This document shows, piece by piece, positions 5,413 to 11,934 of a DNA stretch of 20,186 nucleotides (its first letter is position 1; every line of letters begins with the position of its first letter). The stretch lies in the IMG/VR virus record IMGVR_UViG_3300027749_000557, positions 1 to 20,186 of that record; one strand, 5' to 3'. A program made the translations under genes and the position numbers. The stretch is from a virus. The notes beneath the pieces were generated by a model that was given only the letters and a program-made list of their open reading frames with translations, had not been told where the DNA came from and did not search any database.

Positions 5413-5630
5413 TGAGACAGTTCAGCGAAACAGCCTACAAAGAGCCACCTCGAGTTGACAAAATAAAGACCACTCTGCTATACTACGGGTATAACAGATT
5501 AGAGGCTAGGAAGTTGGCGTATGAAATCATCAGAAACCTAGATAACTATATAGCAATACAGGAACGTACTCGCGCACAATATAATATAGTGCGTCCAACA
5601 CAAACTCGAGTGCAGATTCGGGAGACGTAA
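5412..5630 (+). CDS. unknown protein, 72 aa
   Basis: ATG 5412 overlaps the previous stop (TAATG). GAGAAAGGG at 5393-5401 provides the ribosome site; an ATG at 5403 would sit only one base after it. The product is helical with Arg, Tyr and Leu (TTLLYYGYNRLEARKLAYEI, about residues 21-40), resembling a small DNA-binding or scaffold helix pair. No family is recognised. The gene contains a good promoter (5455-5484) and the imperfect 13-bp palindrome at 5577-5589. The stop overlaps the next ATG. Confidence 0.7.
   Translation: MRQFSETAYKEPPRVDKIKTTLLYYGYNRLEARKLAYEIIRNLDNYIAIQERTRAQYNIVRPTQTRVQIRET
5455..5484 (+). promoter_or_regulatory. internal sigma70-type promoter, TTGACA-N18-TATACT
   Basis: The -35 is consensus (5455-5460), the -10 is TATACT (5479-5484) and the spacer is 18 bp. 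It lies inside the gene 5412-5630 and could transcribe the FmdB-like gene and the nuclease. It is supported only by the match. Confidence 0.4.
5577..5589 (+). repeat. 13-bp palindrome copy 8, one mismatch (CAATATAATATAG)
   Basis: Twelve of 13 bases match. The flanks extend the symmetry by GCA/TGC, so the arms pair over 5574-5592 apart from the mismatch. It lies inside the gene 5412-5630. Confidence 0.65.
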
Positions 5631-5806
5631 TGCCAAACTATGAATACAGATGTGATGACTGTGACACGCAAGAAGAACATTGGCGTGACATAGAAGAACG
5701 GGACGAATGTCCAACCTGTCAACATTGTTTACGAATCATGCGTAGGATTATATTGCCTACAGCAGTGAAGTTCAATGGCTCAGGATTCTACTCAACTGGA
5801 GGCTAA
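5630..5806 (+). CDS. FmdB-like zinc ribbon protein, 58 aa
   Basis: The start overlaps the previous stop (TAATG), with GGGAGACGT upstream. The sequence MPNYEYRCDDC begins with the FmdB signature: Tyr-Glu-Tyr-x-Cys-xx-Cys, then CPTC (27-30) 16 residues later. This is the CxxC...CxxC zinc ribbon of the FmdB/CxxC_CxxC_SSSS family, and the C-terminal FNGSGFYSTGG is also typical. The family occurs in many bacteria and phages, often as a small regulator or adaptor, and its biochemical role is unclear. An extra Cys-Gln-His-Cys after the second pair adds a possible ligand. One base separates it from the next gene's ATG at 5807, in the same operon. Confidence 0.85.
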   Translation: MPNYEYRCDDCDTQEEHWRDIEERDECPTCQHCLRIMRRIILPTAVKFNGSGFYSTGG

Positions 5807-5938
5807 ATGGAATACTCAGAAGAAGAACAGAAGTACCGAGATAAGTTAATTAAAGAAATTGAAGAAATGCGTTTCAAAGTAGTCGAAAATCCAATTAAAC
5901 TACCCGAGTTAAAGGTGATACAAGGTGAAAGACAGTAA
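5807..5938 (+). CDS. small charged protein, 43 aa
   Basis: ATG 5807 follows the previous stop directly (TAAATGG). The reading frame uses AACTGGAGG just upstream as ribosome site. The first 20 residues are a very charged helix (Glu and Lys), followed by Val, Pro and Leu and an end of IQGERQ. Composition suggests a short coiled-coil or linker protein, and no family is recognised. It overlaps the nuclease gene by 14 bp. Confidence 0.6.
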   Translation: MEYSEEEQKYRDKLIKEIEEMRFKVVENPIKLPELKVIQGERQ

Positions 5939-6368
5939 TTGGGATATAGACCTTCGTGCAGGATTGACAGGGGAGAGCAGGGTCGCAGACCTGCTTTCTC
6001 TTGATACTGTCGAAGTAAAAACAGATAGACGATGGCATGAAACTGGTAACTTATTTATTGAGACTTCATGCTACTACAAGGCTACAGACAGTTGGCAAGT
6101 ATCAGGTATGGTTGTCAGCAAAGCAACGCATTGGGCTTTCCTCATGGAGGATACGCTACTTATTATTCCTTTGGATTATCTGCGAGCAGCAGTATACAAA
6201 CATGGGAAATCAATCACTTGCAACATTCCACCTAATCCATCAAGAGGTTATCTAATCACCCCAGCAACCTTACTAGAGTTCGTAAGGCTTGCTAGGTTAG
6301 AGGCGATAGCAGCACACGATGCTTATGAATCGTGGTCTGACCCAGCAGAGTGGGTCGACCCAGTATAA
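5925..6368 (+). CDS. PD-(D/E)XK nuclease-fold protein
   Basis: 147 aa. GTG 5925 has AAAGGTG (5911-5917) upstream. The fold signature is visible: Glu17 in the first helix, Val-Glu-Val-Lys at residues 29-32 (the E-x-K core on a strand) and TGNLFIE at 40-46. This is the layout of small phage nucleases that cut or trim DNA, including branched-DNA endonucleases. The acidic residue expected just before VEVK is Asp27. The C-terminus is acidic with Trp and Pro. Substrate is unknown. It ends inside the oppositely oriented sigma-like gene (46-bp overlap), so no terminator lies between the two convergent units. Confidence 0.65.
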   Translation: MKDSNWDIDLRAGLTGESRVADLLSLDTVEVKTDRRWHETGNLFIETSCYYKATDSWQVSGMVVSKATHWAFLMEDTLLIIPLDYLRAAVYKHGKSITCNIPPNPSRGYLITPATLLEFVRLARLEAIAAHDAYESWSDPAEWVDPV

Positions 6369-7000
6369 TCATCTTCTTTAGGAGTTGAATCAACATCATT
6401 GAATGGTCTAAAGCCACCAATACGTGTAATCAATTTCTTGATAGCGCGGTTGTGACGCATACGAGCAGCGTCTTCACTGCCAATATTCATCTCATTGGCA
6501 ATACCCGCGTAGTCCAGGGACTCTGCATACTTGTAGAAAAGTACCGTTTTATCTTCTGTACTTAACTTACCGTATGCATTGTTAACCTCAGCCATCATCG
6601 CCATCAGGTTTCCACCTTCTGATGGTGCTGGTGGCTTTCCTGGCATACCGAGATTAAGTTTAGGCATATCAGTAGTTTCATTACGAATGATTGCAGGAAG
6701 CAACGCTTCAACTACTTCAACATCATAGTAGAACAAGTCGGATACTTCGTATCCCATTGACTTAGCCTTCCACCTTTGACAATAATCTAGTGCTTGATTT
6801 CTAAGTGAACGATAAATTAAGTTCTTTGCATCCTTCTTGCCAATTGATTCCCAATCATCCAGTTTATTTGGATGCTCTAAGAACCACTGGTAAAGTGATT
6901 GCTTAATATCTTCCAACTCAACCATGCCATACTTCCTATGGTATTCTGCTGCCACAGATACGACAACGTAATCCCAGGGTTCTATACGTTCCCAGCCCAT
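6323..7000 (-). CDS. RNA polymerase sigma factor-like protein
   Basis: 225 aa. ATG 7000 is chosen because it overlaps the previous stop (TAATG); a GTG six bases upstream is possible. Residues 27-50 (VELEDIKQSLYQWFLEHP and following) look like sigma region 2 helices. Residues 146-193 form a region 4-like helix-turn-helix, beginning LSTEDKTVLFYKYAESLDYA and containing GIANEMNIGSEDAARMRHNRA. Between them is a Pro/Gly-rich linker. This is the two-domain architecture of actinophage sigma-like factors, which recruit host RNA polymerase to phage promoters. It is the last gene of the replication operon, fitting a role in switching on later genes. The acidic tail overlaps the convergent nuclease gene. 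Confidence 0.75.
   Translation of the reverse strand: MGWERIEPWDYVVVSVAAEYHRKYGMVELEDIKQSLYQWFLEHPNKLDDWESIGKKDAKNLIYRSLRNQALDYCQRWKAKSMGYEVSDLFYYDVEVVEALLPAIIRNETTDMPKLNLGMPGKPPAPSEGGNLMAMMAEVNNAYGKLSTEDKTVLFYKYAESLDYAGIANEMNIGSEDAARMRHNRAIKKLITRIGGFRPFNDVDSTPKEDDYTGSTHSAGSDHDS
6339..6362. repeat. nested inverted repeats GACCCA / TGGGTC
   Basis: GACCCA (6339-6344), six bases, TGGGTC (6351-6356), then GACCCA again (6357-6362), so two alternative hairpins or one perfect 12-bp palindrome can form. It sits inside the overlap of two convergent genes. The half-site matches the GACCC/GGGTC operators near 11585-12137. No T-run follows, so a terminator is not supported. Confidence 0.4.
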
Positions 7001-7740
7001 TACCACTTCCAGGTTTTACCTTCTACGGTGAATGAATTGTTGATGATTGGTACGATTTGTGGTACAACTGTGTTGCCGTCAACGTGGAGGATACCGAAGC
7101 CTTGCTGCCATGTGAATAGACCAGCCTTGATATACTTAGCGTTCTTGTAGTCCATGAGGTTGCCTAGTTCCAAGCCCCATACGGTTCTAGGCTTACCGCC
7201 ACGATAGGTCTGTGTGTGGTGTGTAAGCCCCATACGGTGCGTGTGACCACAGGCTACGGACATTCCGCTACGCTTGGCTAGACCAAGGGCTGTAGCCCCT
7301 GCTGTGGGCTGTACGTTGCCTTCATCGCCGTGCATAAGTAGCCATCCTGGGGCTAGTTCATACGGGTCAGCGTGGTACTCAATCTCTAGTTCTTTGAGAC
7401 CGAGGAAGTTCTCAAGTTGCAACTCTGGTAGCCCAAGTAATCCTGGGGCTCTCATCGCAACGGTATTAAACAATCTGTCTGTGTGGTTACTTCGTACCAT
7501 ATGCTCGATAGTTAAATCGTATAGCACTTGACGTGTCATATCCCTATCACGACCAATGGTGCGTTCGTACTCTAGTTCTGTACCCTTGCTCCACTTGCTA
7601 ATGGTCTGCATATCCATCTCATCCCCGCAAGATACGACTGTATCTGGCTGGTATGCCTTAATGAACTTGGCTATAGCATTTACTGCTTGCACGTCATGAT
7701 AGGGCACTTGAAGGTCTGAAATGATTACGATTTTTTTCAT
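7000..7740 (-). CDS. calcineurin-like metallophosphoesterase
   Basis: 246 aa. ATG 7740 follows GAGGGAAGAAAAAGTAAC. The metal-binding motifs run in order: SDLQVPYHD (8-16), SCGDEMD near 37-43, SNHTDR near 84-89, LMHGDEG near 132-138 and CGHTHRMG near 164-171. They place two metals for cleaving phosphodiesters or phosphomonoesters. The usual D-x-H at the first site reads D-L-Q here, with a His four residues later. Enzymes of this group are frequent in actinophage replication blocks and may act on DNA ends or nucleotides; the substrate cannot be read. It sits between the HNH-like gene and the sigma gene, with a TAATG overlap with the latter. Confidence 0.85.
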   Translation of the reverse strand: MKKIVIISDLQVPYHDVQAVNAIAKFIKAYQPDTVVSCGDEMDMQTISKWSKGTELEYERTIGRDRDMTRQVLYDLTIEHMVRSNHTDRLFNTVAMRAPGLLGLPELQLENFLGLKELEIEYHADPYELAPGWLLMHGDEGNVQPTAGATALGLAKRSGMSVACGHTHRMGLTHHTQTYRGGKPRTVWGLELGNLMDYKNAKYIKAGLFTWQQGFGILHVDGNTVVPQIVPIINNSFTVEGKTWKW

Positions 7741-7741
7741 G

Positions 7742-8035
7742 TTACTTTTTCTTCCCTCTTACCTTATTCTCTTTGGCAACATTTTTACCGTGAGATAATG
7801 CATCTAGGTTTGACATCTTATCGTTCTTTTTGCCACCGACACGACCCTTGTTATTCTTGTGGTCTACATCTACATTCTTTCCCAACTTCTTTCCAGTTGC
7901 CTTCTCAAAAAGTGCTCGAGCAGCATTGGTAGAAGTAGTAACTATCTTGCCATTAACTTTTTTCTTGATAACAATGATGGGTCTACCACCATTAGCCTTT
8001 GAGCCCTTGTATGGGCCATATTCTTTAGTTGCCAT
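7742..8035 (-). CDS. HNH-like small nuclease, Lys-rich
   Basis: 97 aa, very basic. Residues 56-60 (VDHKN) carry the Asp-His of an HNH site. The later segment SNLDALSHGKNVAKENK carries the Asn-Leu and the third Asn expected of the beta-beta-alpha-metal fold. It lacks the zinc Cys pairs of the larger HNH at 12088. It starts within the previous gene (11-bp overlap). The N-terminus (GPYKGSKANGGRPIIVIKKK) is also DNA-binding-like. A structural basic protein is a possible alternative, because the HNH match is short. Confidence 0.5.
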   Translation of the reverse strand: MATKEYGPYKGSKANGGRPIIVIKKKVNGKIVTTSTNAARALFEKATGKKLGKNVDVDHKNNKGRVGGKKNDKMSNLDALSHGKNVAKENKVRGKKK

Positions 8036-8357
8036 TATCCCACTGCCCTCTTAGTACTAATAAACCGATGATGGCGTAGTTCGCCATATCTTTGAATGAA
8101 TCTTCCAATGGTTCGTATTGTGGTTCTTCAAACTTTGCTTCATGTAAATTATTTATACGAGCCAACTTGTCATGCATACGCACACGCAACCCGTTGAGCG
8201 GACCGCCAGGAGCGTCTGTGATATTCTTTGGACCGTAATCTCTATGCTTGCTTACCAGTAGGTCTGTAAGTTCTTTGATGACAGCATTGACATGTGTCTC
8301 AAGATGAACTTCACGAACCAAGTACTGCTCTATGTTTCTGTCAATCATTGTTGCCAT
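8025..8357 (-). CDS. DUF1599-like nucleotide-modification-associated protein
   Basis: 110 aa. The central pattern is KHRDYGPKNIT, then NGLRVRMHDKLARINNL, then EPLEDSFKDMANYAIIGLL. It matches a widespread phage all-helical domain (DUF1599/MazG-like) that has the Asp and Glu ligands for a metal and a nucleotide. These proteins are linked to nucleotide pools or base modification; activity is not shown. The ATG at 8357 follows GGGAAGGACAAGA, and an alternative ATG at 8348 exists. It overlaps the gene upstream by 17 bp and the next by 11 bp. Confidence 0.65.
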   Translation of the reverse strand: MATMIDRNIEQYLVREVHLETHVNAVIKELTDLLVSKHRDYGPKNITDAPGGPLNGLRVRMHDKLARINNLHEAKFEEPQYEPLEDSFKDMANYAIIGLLVLRGQWDNGN

Positions 8358-8694
8358 TCTTGTCCTTCCCTAGTAGGTCTTTAATCTCTCCATCAATATC
8401 AAGCATGTGTTCTGCTATCACCATATCTTCTATAATAGCCTTCATAGCCCCTGGGTCTGTCTCTGCTGCGTATAAGGTAGCGTAGGTAGACTGGGTAATC
8501 TCTTCAATCTGTTTAGGATTGTCAGCGTAGCCATACAGGCAACGAAGTAATGACCCAACCAGAAGTGTATAACCGTTAGGCAAGATTAACCTAGGGTCAA
8601 ACTCTGATTCATTCTCCTCAAGGAGATGGTCAGTAGCCTCAAATATATTATCAAACCTCTCCCCACATATGGGGCATGGTGGAATCTTATTCAT
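8341..8694 (-). CDS. small zinc-finger protein, 117 aa
   Basis: The N-terminus is a C2H2-like finger: CPICG (residues 7-11), then Phe-Asp, and His at about 28 in EATDHLLEE. The remainder is helical and acidic, with no second finger and no enzyme motif. Small proteins of this form occur in actinophage replication blocks and are thought to bind nucleic acids or the primase, but no specific partner is shown. It overlaps the primase TOPRIM frame by 8 bp, so translation is coupled. Confidence 0.7.
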   Translation of the reverse strand: MNKIPPCPICGERFDNIFEATDHLLEENESEFDPRLILPNGYTLLVGSLLRCLYGYADNPKQIEEITQSTYATLYAAETDPGAMKAIIEDMVIAEHMLDIDGEIKDLLGKDKNGNND

Positions 8695-9364
8695 TAGAAG
8701 TTAATCCCATTCTTTCTTTAATGTAGTCAGCACCGTGCTTGACGTAAACAGAATTGACATCTTCCCCGTCTGGCATGGAGACGATAGTAACTGGAAGTTC
8801 TCTGGCAAGACCGCTTGCAAATTCTTTTCCAGGTTGGTCGCCATCAGCAAATACAAATATTCTTTCAAAGTCTGCGAGTAATCGTGTGTAGTGTTTCTTC
8901 CATGAATTCGCACCTGGAACTCCAACGCAAGGGATACCGACGCATCCACTGAGTGTAATGGTATCAAGTTCACCTTCGCATACTCCAATCCAATCACCCG
9001 CCCTTTCTATATCAGTTACGTTATACATCTTTGTTTCAACGCCAATCATTCCCATGTACTTCGGTTCCACCGCTGGATTAAGAGAGCGAAAACGTAGGTC
9101 AACAACACCAGTTTTAGTAATGTACGGAATAGAGAGCCTACCGACAAACGCTTCATGCCCAGGTTCCGCATCAACGACGACGCCGTATCGAGCCACTCGC
9201 GCTACTTCCCGCGTTATTCCCCGACTTGCTAGGTAATCTTCCGCCTGATAAATGTTTCCCGCGTACTTGAGCGCTGCTCTGCCCAGTAATTCCTTCTGCG
9301 ATAGACTTTGCTTCACGTATGTCACACCCTTCTTGCTTTGCAATAATTTGTAAACTGTTGCCAC
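8687..9364 (-). CDS. primase C-terminal part: TOPRIM domain
   Basis: The frame encodes the catalytic TOPRIM half of a DnaG-like primase. GVCEGELD (127-134) supplies the conserved Glu, and FADGDQPGKEF (172-182) supplies the DxD pair. The Gly-rich GVPGANSW at 148-155 is the typical linker loop. Homology to phage primases starts around residue 31 (ALKYAG). The first 30 residues are a different-frame reading of the zinc domain gene upstream. The only candidate start before that is a GTG at 9364 with no ribosome site. The zinc-domain frame upstream stays open to 9171, so a +1 frameshift near 9275-9300 probably makes one primase. An assembly error is the alternative. Confidence 0.8.
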   Translation of the reverse strand: MATVYKLLQSKKGVTYVKQSLSQKELLGRAALKYAGNIYQAEDYLASRGITREVARVARYGVVVDAEPGHEAFVGRLSIPYITKTGVVDLRFRSLNPAVEPKYMGMIGVETKMYNVTDIERAGDWIGVCEGELDTITLSGCVGIPCVGVPGANSWKKHYTRLLADFERIFVFADGDQPGKEFASGLARELPVTIVSMPDGEDVNSVYVKHGADYIKERMGLTSNE

Positions 9365-9539
9365 TCATACCACATGCGAAGCAATTAAAGATGTTATCTC
9401 TTGTATTAAAACTTGCACTTGCATGCGAGTCATTATGGAATGGACACTTGACATTTACCTGACCGCTTGTGCGGTTTGTGTTGGCTCCGTAGTGTTGAAG
9501 TACGGATACAATATCAGGTAGGTCATCCACCAAAGACAT
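9171..9539 (-). CDS. primase N-terminal part: CHC2 zinc domain
   Basis: 122 aa in this frame. Residues 31-60 are the CHC2 zinc finger, with Cys32, His35, Cys53 and Cys56 as ligands (KCPFH ... FNCFACG). The following QEGCDIREAKSIAEG (69-83) is also typical of primases. After about residue 86 the frame turns to Ser/Gly/Arg-rich, low-complexity sequence. That tail is the out-of-frame reading of the TOPRIM gene. The start ATG 9539 overlaps the nuclease gene by 17 bp and has GAGG about 7 bp upstream. Together with 8687-9364 this forms one primase in two frames. Confidence 0.8.
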   Translation of the reverse strand: MSLVDDLPDIVSVLQHYGANTNRTSGQVNVKCPFHNDSHASASFNTRDNIFNCFACGMSGNSLQIIAKQEGCDIREAKSIAEGITGQSSAQVRGKHLSGGRLPSKSGNNAGSSASGSIRRRR

Positions 9540-9891
9540 CGCCCAACCTCATCACTAGATAGGCATCGTCGATAGACTTGCCTCTTGCTTTAATAATAAC
9601 TGCTGGCATTATTTCTTCGCGCTTCTTGCCTCTTGCTTGCGCATAATGCGTTGCTTCAACTTGAGATTCTTTTTGCCAACCGCTGAGGTCAATAGCGTTA
9701 CCCGCCCCAGGGGCTTTACATTCGATGATGCCGATGCTGCCCAGAAAGTCATTCTTAACAACCACGTCGCCTTCATCCAGCGCACCAACGCGAGCAAGAC
9801 GCTCAGCATCGTAACCACGACTGCGGAACCAATCCCTAATATCCGTTTCAAATGTTGCTCCTCTAGCCTTATGAGACTTTCTAGTCGTCAT
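9523..9891 (-). CDS. Holliday junction resolvase-like PD-(D/E)XK nuclease
   Basis: 122 aa. Catalytic layout: Glu15 in GATFETD, Asp42 in DEGDVVV and Glu57-x-Lys59 in IIECKAPG. The gene context and the size match Hjc-like resolvases of phages, which cut four-way junctions to resolve recombination intermediates. The start ATG 9891 overlaps the stop of the ATPase (ATGA). A VRR-NUC or generic restriction-like endonuclease is an alternative reading, since the fold is shared. Confidence 0.75.
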   Translation of the reverse strand: MTTRKSHKARGATFETDIRDWFRSRGYDAERLARVGALDEGDVVVKNDFLGSIGIIECKAPGAGNAIDLSGWQKESQVEATHYAQARGKKREEIMPAVIIKARGKSIDDAYLVMRLGDVFGG

Positions 9892-10670
9892 GCGTTCTCT
9901 GGAATATCTTCGATGTACATGTACTCAGGATTAAACGCTAGCCATGTCATGAGCGTTCCTCCCGCGTCTGCTCTTCCATAGCGATTCTTGACTGATGCAA
10001 CGCCCATCGATGTGCCAACCGTACCAAGCGTACATATGAGCGCAGGGAGTTGAGAGACCTTACCCTGGATAGCGGAGCGCGGCTGGCAAGGATTCCCAGG
10101 AACTGCTTCCGAAGTGTGGTGTAGTACGACAATCGCTGCATTGGTTGCTCTAGCAAGGTACTTCAACTCCTTCATAATGGCTCGCATGGATGCGAACTCT
10201 TCGCCACCGTCTGTGGCTACGTCCATTAGGTTATCTAAAATAATAAGTGTAGGGGCGCAGCCCCATAGTTCTTCAAATGCTTGTACTTCTTCGTCAATAT
10301 CTTGCAAGGTTGGTGATGATTCGAACGACCAAACTATGTGGCTTCCTTTTTGGAGGACTGCTTTAGTCCAACCAACATCAGTATTAAGTTTATGCTCTAC
10401 CTCTGACTGACTCTTCCCCGAAATCATAGAGGCTAAACGCATAGCCATTGTGTGTGCATTTGTATCTGCTGATATATACAAAGTTGGCACATTGGTCTTG
10501 AGTGCAAGTGCCAGGGCAAGCGTTGATTTACCTGCTCCTGGAGCACCTGCAAACATAGAAACTTCTGAACGCCGTATTACGATTTGGTTCTGTTCAAAGG
10601 CTTTGAAACAACTAGGGAGGGGTTCCCCGCCAATTGAGGCTCTACCGACTGAACGTACTAGAGTTCTCAT
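9888..10670 (-). CDS. RecA-fold ATPase, replicative helicase or recombinase-like
   Basis: 260 aa. Walker A is GAPGAGKST (42-50) and Walker B is TLIILDN (141-147), with HHTSE at 184-188. The remaining strands follow the RecA/DnaB-like helicase core. It is shorter than DnaB and lacks an N-terminal primase-binding domain, so a RepA-like helicase or loader ATPase is likely. ATG 10670 has GGAAAGGGAGA upstream. The resolvase gene follows with a four-base overlap, and the zinc-ribbon protein gene is upstream. The 56-bp gap before it holds no clear promoter. Confidence 0.85.
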   Translation of the reverse strand: MRTLVRSVGRASIGGEPLPSCFKAFEQNQIVIRRSEVSMFAGAPGAGKSTLALALALKTNVPTLYISADTNAHTMAMRLASMISGKSQSEVEHKLNTDVGWTKAVLQKGSHIVWSFESSPTLQDIDEEVQAFEELWGCAPTLIILDNLMDVATDGGEEFASMRAIMKELKYLARATNAAIVVLHHTSEAVPGNPCQPRSAIQGKVSQLPALICTLGTVGTSMGVASVKNRYGRADAGGTLMTWLAFNPEYMYIEDIPENA

Positions 10671-10726
10671 TTGTCTCCCTTTCCTAGTTGTTTCAAATTT
10701 TATTTAGAACGGAAATTGCTGGTCTA

Positions 10727-11122
10727 TTAGTTTACTGGCTTGCACTGGTCCGCGCCCTGAGGCATCGGACAGACCCACATTGCGTAAGGATTTCCCGTCT
10801 TGGACGAGACCCCCGCCTTGTACTTCCGTGCTCCGTGTACGCATGTCGGACCAGACCCTGGTGCTGCCGTAGTAGGCGCTGTCACTGCCTGGGTTGGAGG
10901 CGAGGTTGGCGCTGGCATTGTGCTTGCTGTGAAATCTGGCGTCGATAAAGGGGCGACCACACTTGCACCAGTTACCAACTTCTGCACTGCTGCAATCTGC
11001 GTTGAGTAATCCCCAATACCTTCAAGCAACACGCTTAGTTCATCTGCGCTGTTGGCGCGGACGTTAATCATTGCATCCCCAGGAATCTTATAGGATACTT
11101 GTAGTTTCCATTCGTCGGACAT
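10727..11122 (-). CDS. unknown protein with C-terminal zinc ribbon, 131 aa
   Basis: ATG 11122 has AAGGAGATATA upstream. Residues 1-52 form a compact alpha/beta domain (WKLQVSYKIPGDAMINVRAN). They are followed by a Pro/Thr/Ala-rich linker (about 53-92) and a tail, with CVHGARKYKAGVSSKTG and later Cys-Pro and Cys-Lys-Pro, that looks like a zinc ribbon. Proteins of this shape lie next to Cas4-like nucleases in actinophages and may bind single-stranded DNA; that role is not proven. The linker is rich in G+C compared with the rest of the window. Confidence 0.65.
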   Translation of the reverse strand: MSDEWKLQVSYKIPGDAMINVRANSADELSVLLEGIGDYSTQIAAVQKLVTGASVVAPLSTPDFTASTMPAPTSPPTQAVTAPTTAAPGSGPTCVHGARKYKAGVSSKTGNPYAMWVCPMPQGADQCKPVN

Positions 11123-11740
11123 TTATATCTCCTTTTTAGTACTGAACTGGCAATGGGCTGTGAGACCACAGCGATACTGACAGTTGTTAGTGTTAGGTAA
11201 GAATACACCAGCCTTACGTGCGGTGTCAAATTGTTTCACCAAGTACTCCATCTTGTCGGTAGAATACTGACGTAAATCAATCATCTCGACGGTATTAGAA
11301 CCGCGAGACATGTAGTAGTTGCCCCAGTTGACTTCGACCCCGAAAATCTGCTCTATGCCCATCTTGTAGAAGCCTAGTTGTAGGCTACTGGTGGGTGTCT
11401 GCTGGCTTGTTTTAAGGTCTACGATGACCAGTTGACCGTCAACTTCAAACACACGGTCAATAAACATCTTGATAGGAACACCAGCCACGATAGGGGTAAG
11501 CCCTAGTTCGATAGCAGGGTTGCCGTCTGGTGCTGTCCAGATTTTCCAGTTAGGGTTAGCCTTGCGCCAACTGATATAGTTCTCGACCCACTTGGGTCCA
11601 GTAGTATGCCAGAAGGTTTCGTCTTCCTTATTTGGATTTGCTTTAGTGGCTCTGCCACCGACTCTTGCTCCAGTTAGGTCAATGTCTCCTTTAGACACAT
11701 TCCATGATTCTGTCCATAGATTCTGAACATCGTTTATCAT
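11123..11740 (-). CDS. Cas4/RecB-like nuclease, C-terminal part
   Basis: 205 aa. This half holds the catalytic core: Asp in FIDRVFEV (about 94-101), then IVDLKTSQQ (106-114) with the D-x-K motif, and a Gln-containing helix after it. The C-terminus CQYRCGLTAHC has three Cys that normally bind a 4Fe-4S cluster, with the fourth in the partner. It starts at ATG 11740, overlapping the stop of the N-terminal half (ATGA), with AAGGAG six bases upstream. The family (PD-(D/E)XK, RecB/Cas4-like) processes DNA ends during recombination. One complete nuclease would need both halves. Confidence 0.8.
   Translation of the reverse strand: MINDVQNLWTESWNVSKGDIDLTGARVGGRATKANPNKEDETFWHTTGPKWVENYISWRKANPNWKIWTAPDGNPAIELGLTPIVAGVPIKMFIDRVFEVDGQLVIVDLKTSQQTPTSSLQLGFYKMGIEQIFGVEVNWGNYYMSRGSNTVEMIDLRQYSTDKMEYLVKQFDTARKAGVFLPNTNNCQYRCGLTAHCQFSTKKEI
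11585..11598. promoter_or_regulatory. operator-like palindrome GACCC-N4-GGGTC (A)
   Basis: GACCC (11585-11589), four bases, GGGTC (11594-11598); the arms extend inward by A/T to six pairs. It lies inside the nuclease gene, about 360 bp from the copy in the leftward promoter. Confidence 0.4.
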
Positions 11741-11928
11741 AGGTTCTCCTTGTCATAGGTTTCGCATGCAAGGTGGAAGGCTGAGCCTCCAACGGACCAC
11801 ACTGAGGGTTCCTCCTGCTTGTTGAGGAGTCTTCCTAGGTAGTATTGATATCCGCAGTCGACGTAAGTCGTAAATGCGGAATAGGATATATGTTCTGGTA
11901 GTATATATTCTTCTAATTGTATTGACAT
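11737..11928 (-). CDS. Cas4/RecB-like nuclease, N-terminal part
   Basis: 63 aa. Residues 14-23 (ISYSAFTTYV) and Cys25 begin the RecB-type fold, with Cys25 a likely cluster ligand. WSVGGSAFHLACE (44-56) is motif I with its His. The frame ends at TGA 11737-11739, exactly where the second half begins, with a strong ribosome site for it. A leaderless start fits: the -10 (11935-11940) ends 6 bases before ATG 11928, and no ribosome site is visible. It is the first gene of the operon running to 6323. Confidence 0.75.
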   Translation of the reverse strand: MSIQLEEYILPEHISYSAFTTYVDCGYQYYLGRLLNKQEEPSVWSVGGSAFHLACETYDKENL

Positions 11929-11934
11929 ATTCTG

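Noticed and set aside
5544-5555. A further palindrome copy (ACTATATAGCAA)
   Set aside because: Only half of the 13-mer matches; the second arm is missing.
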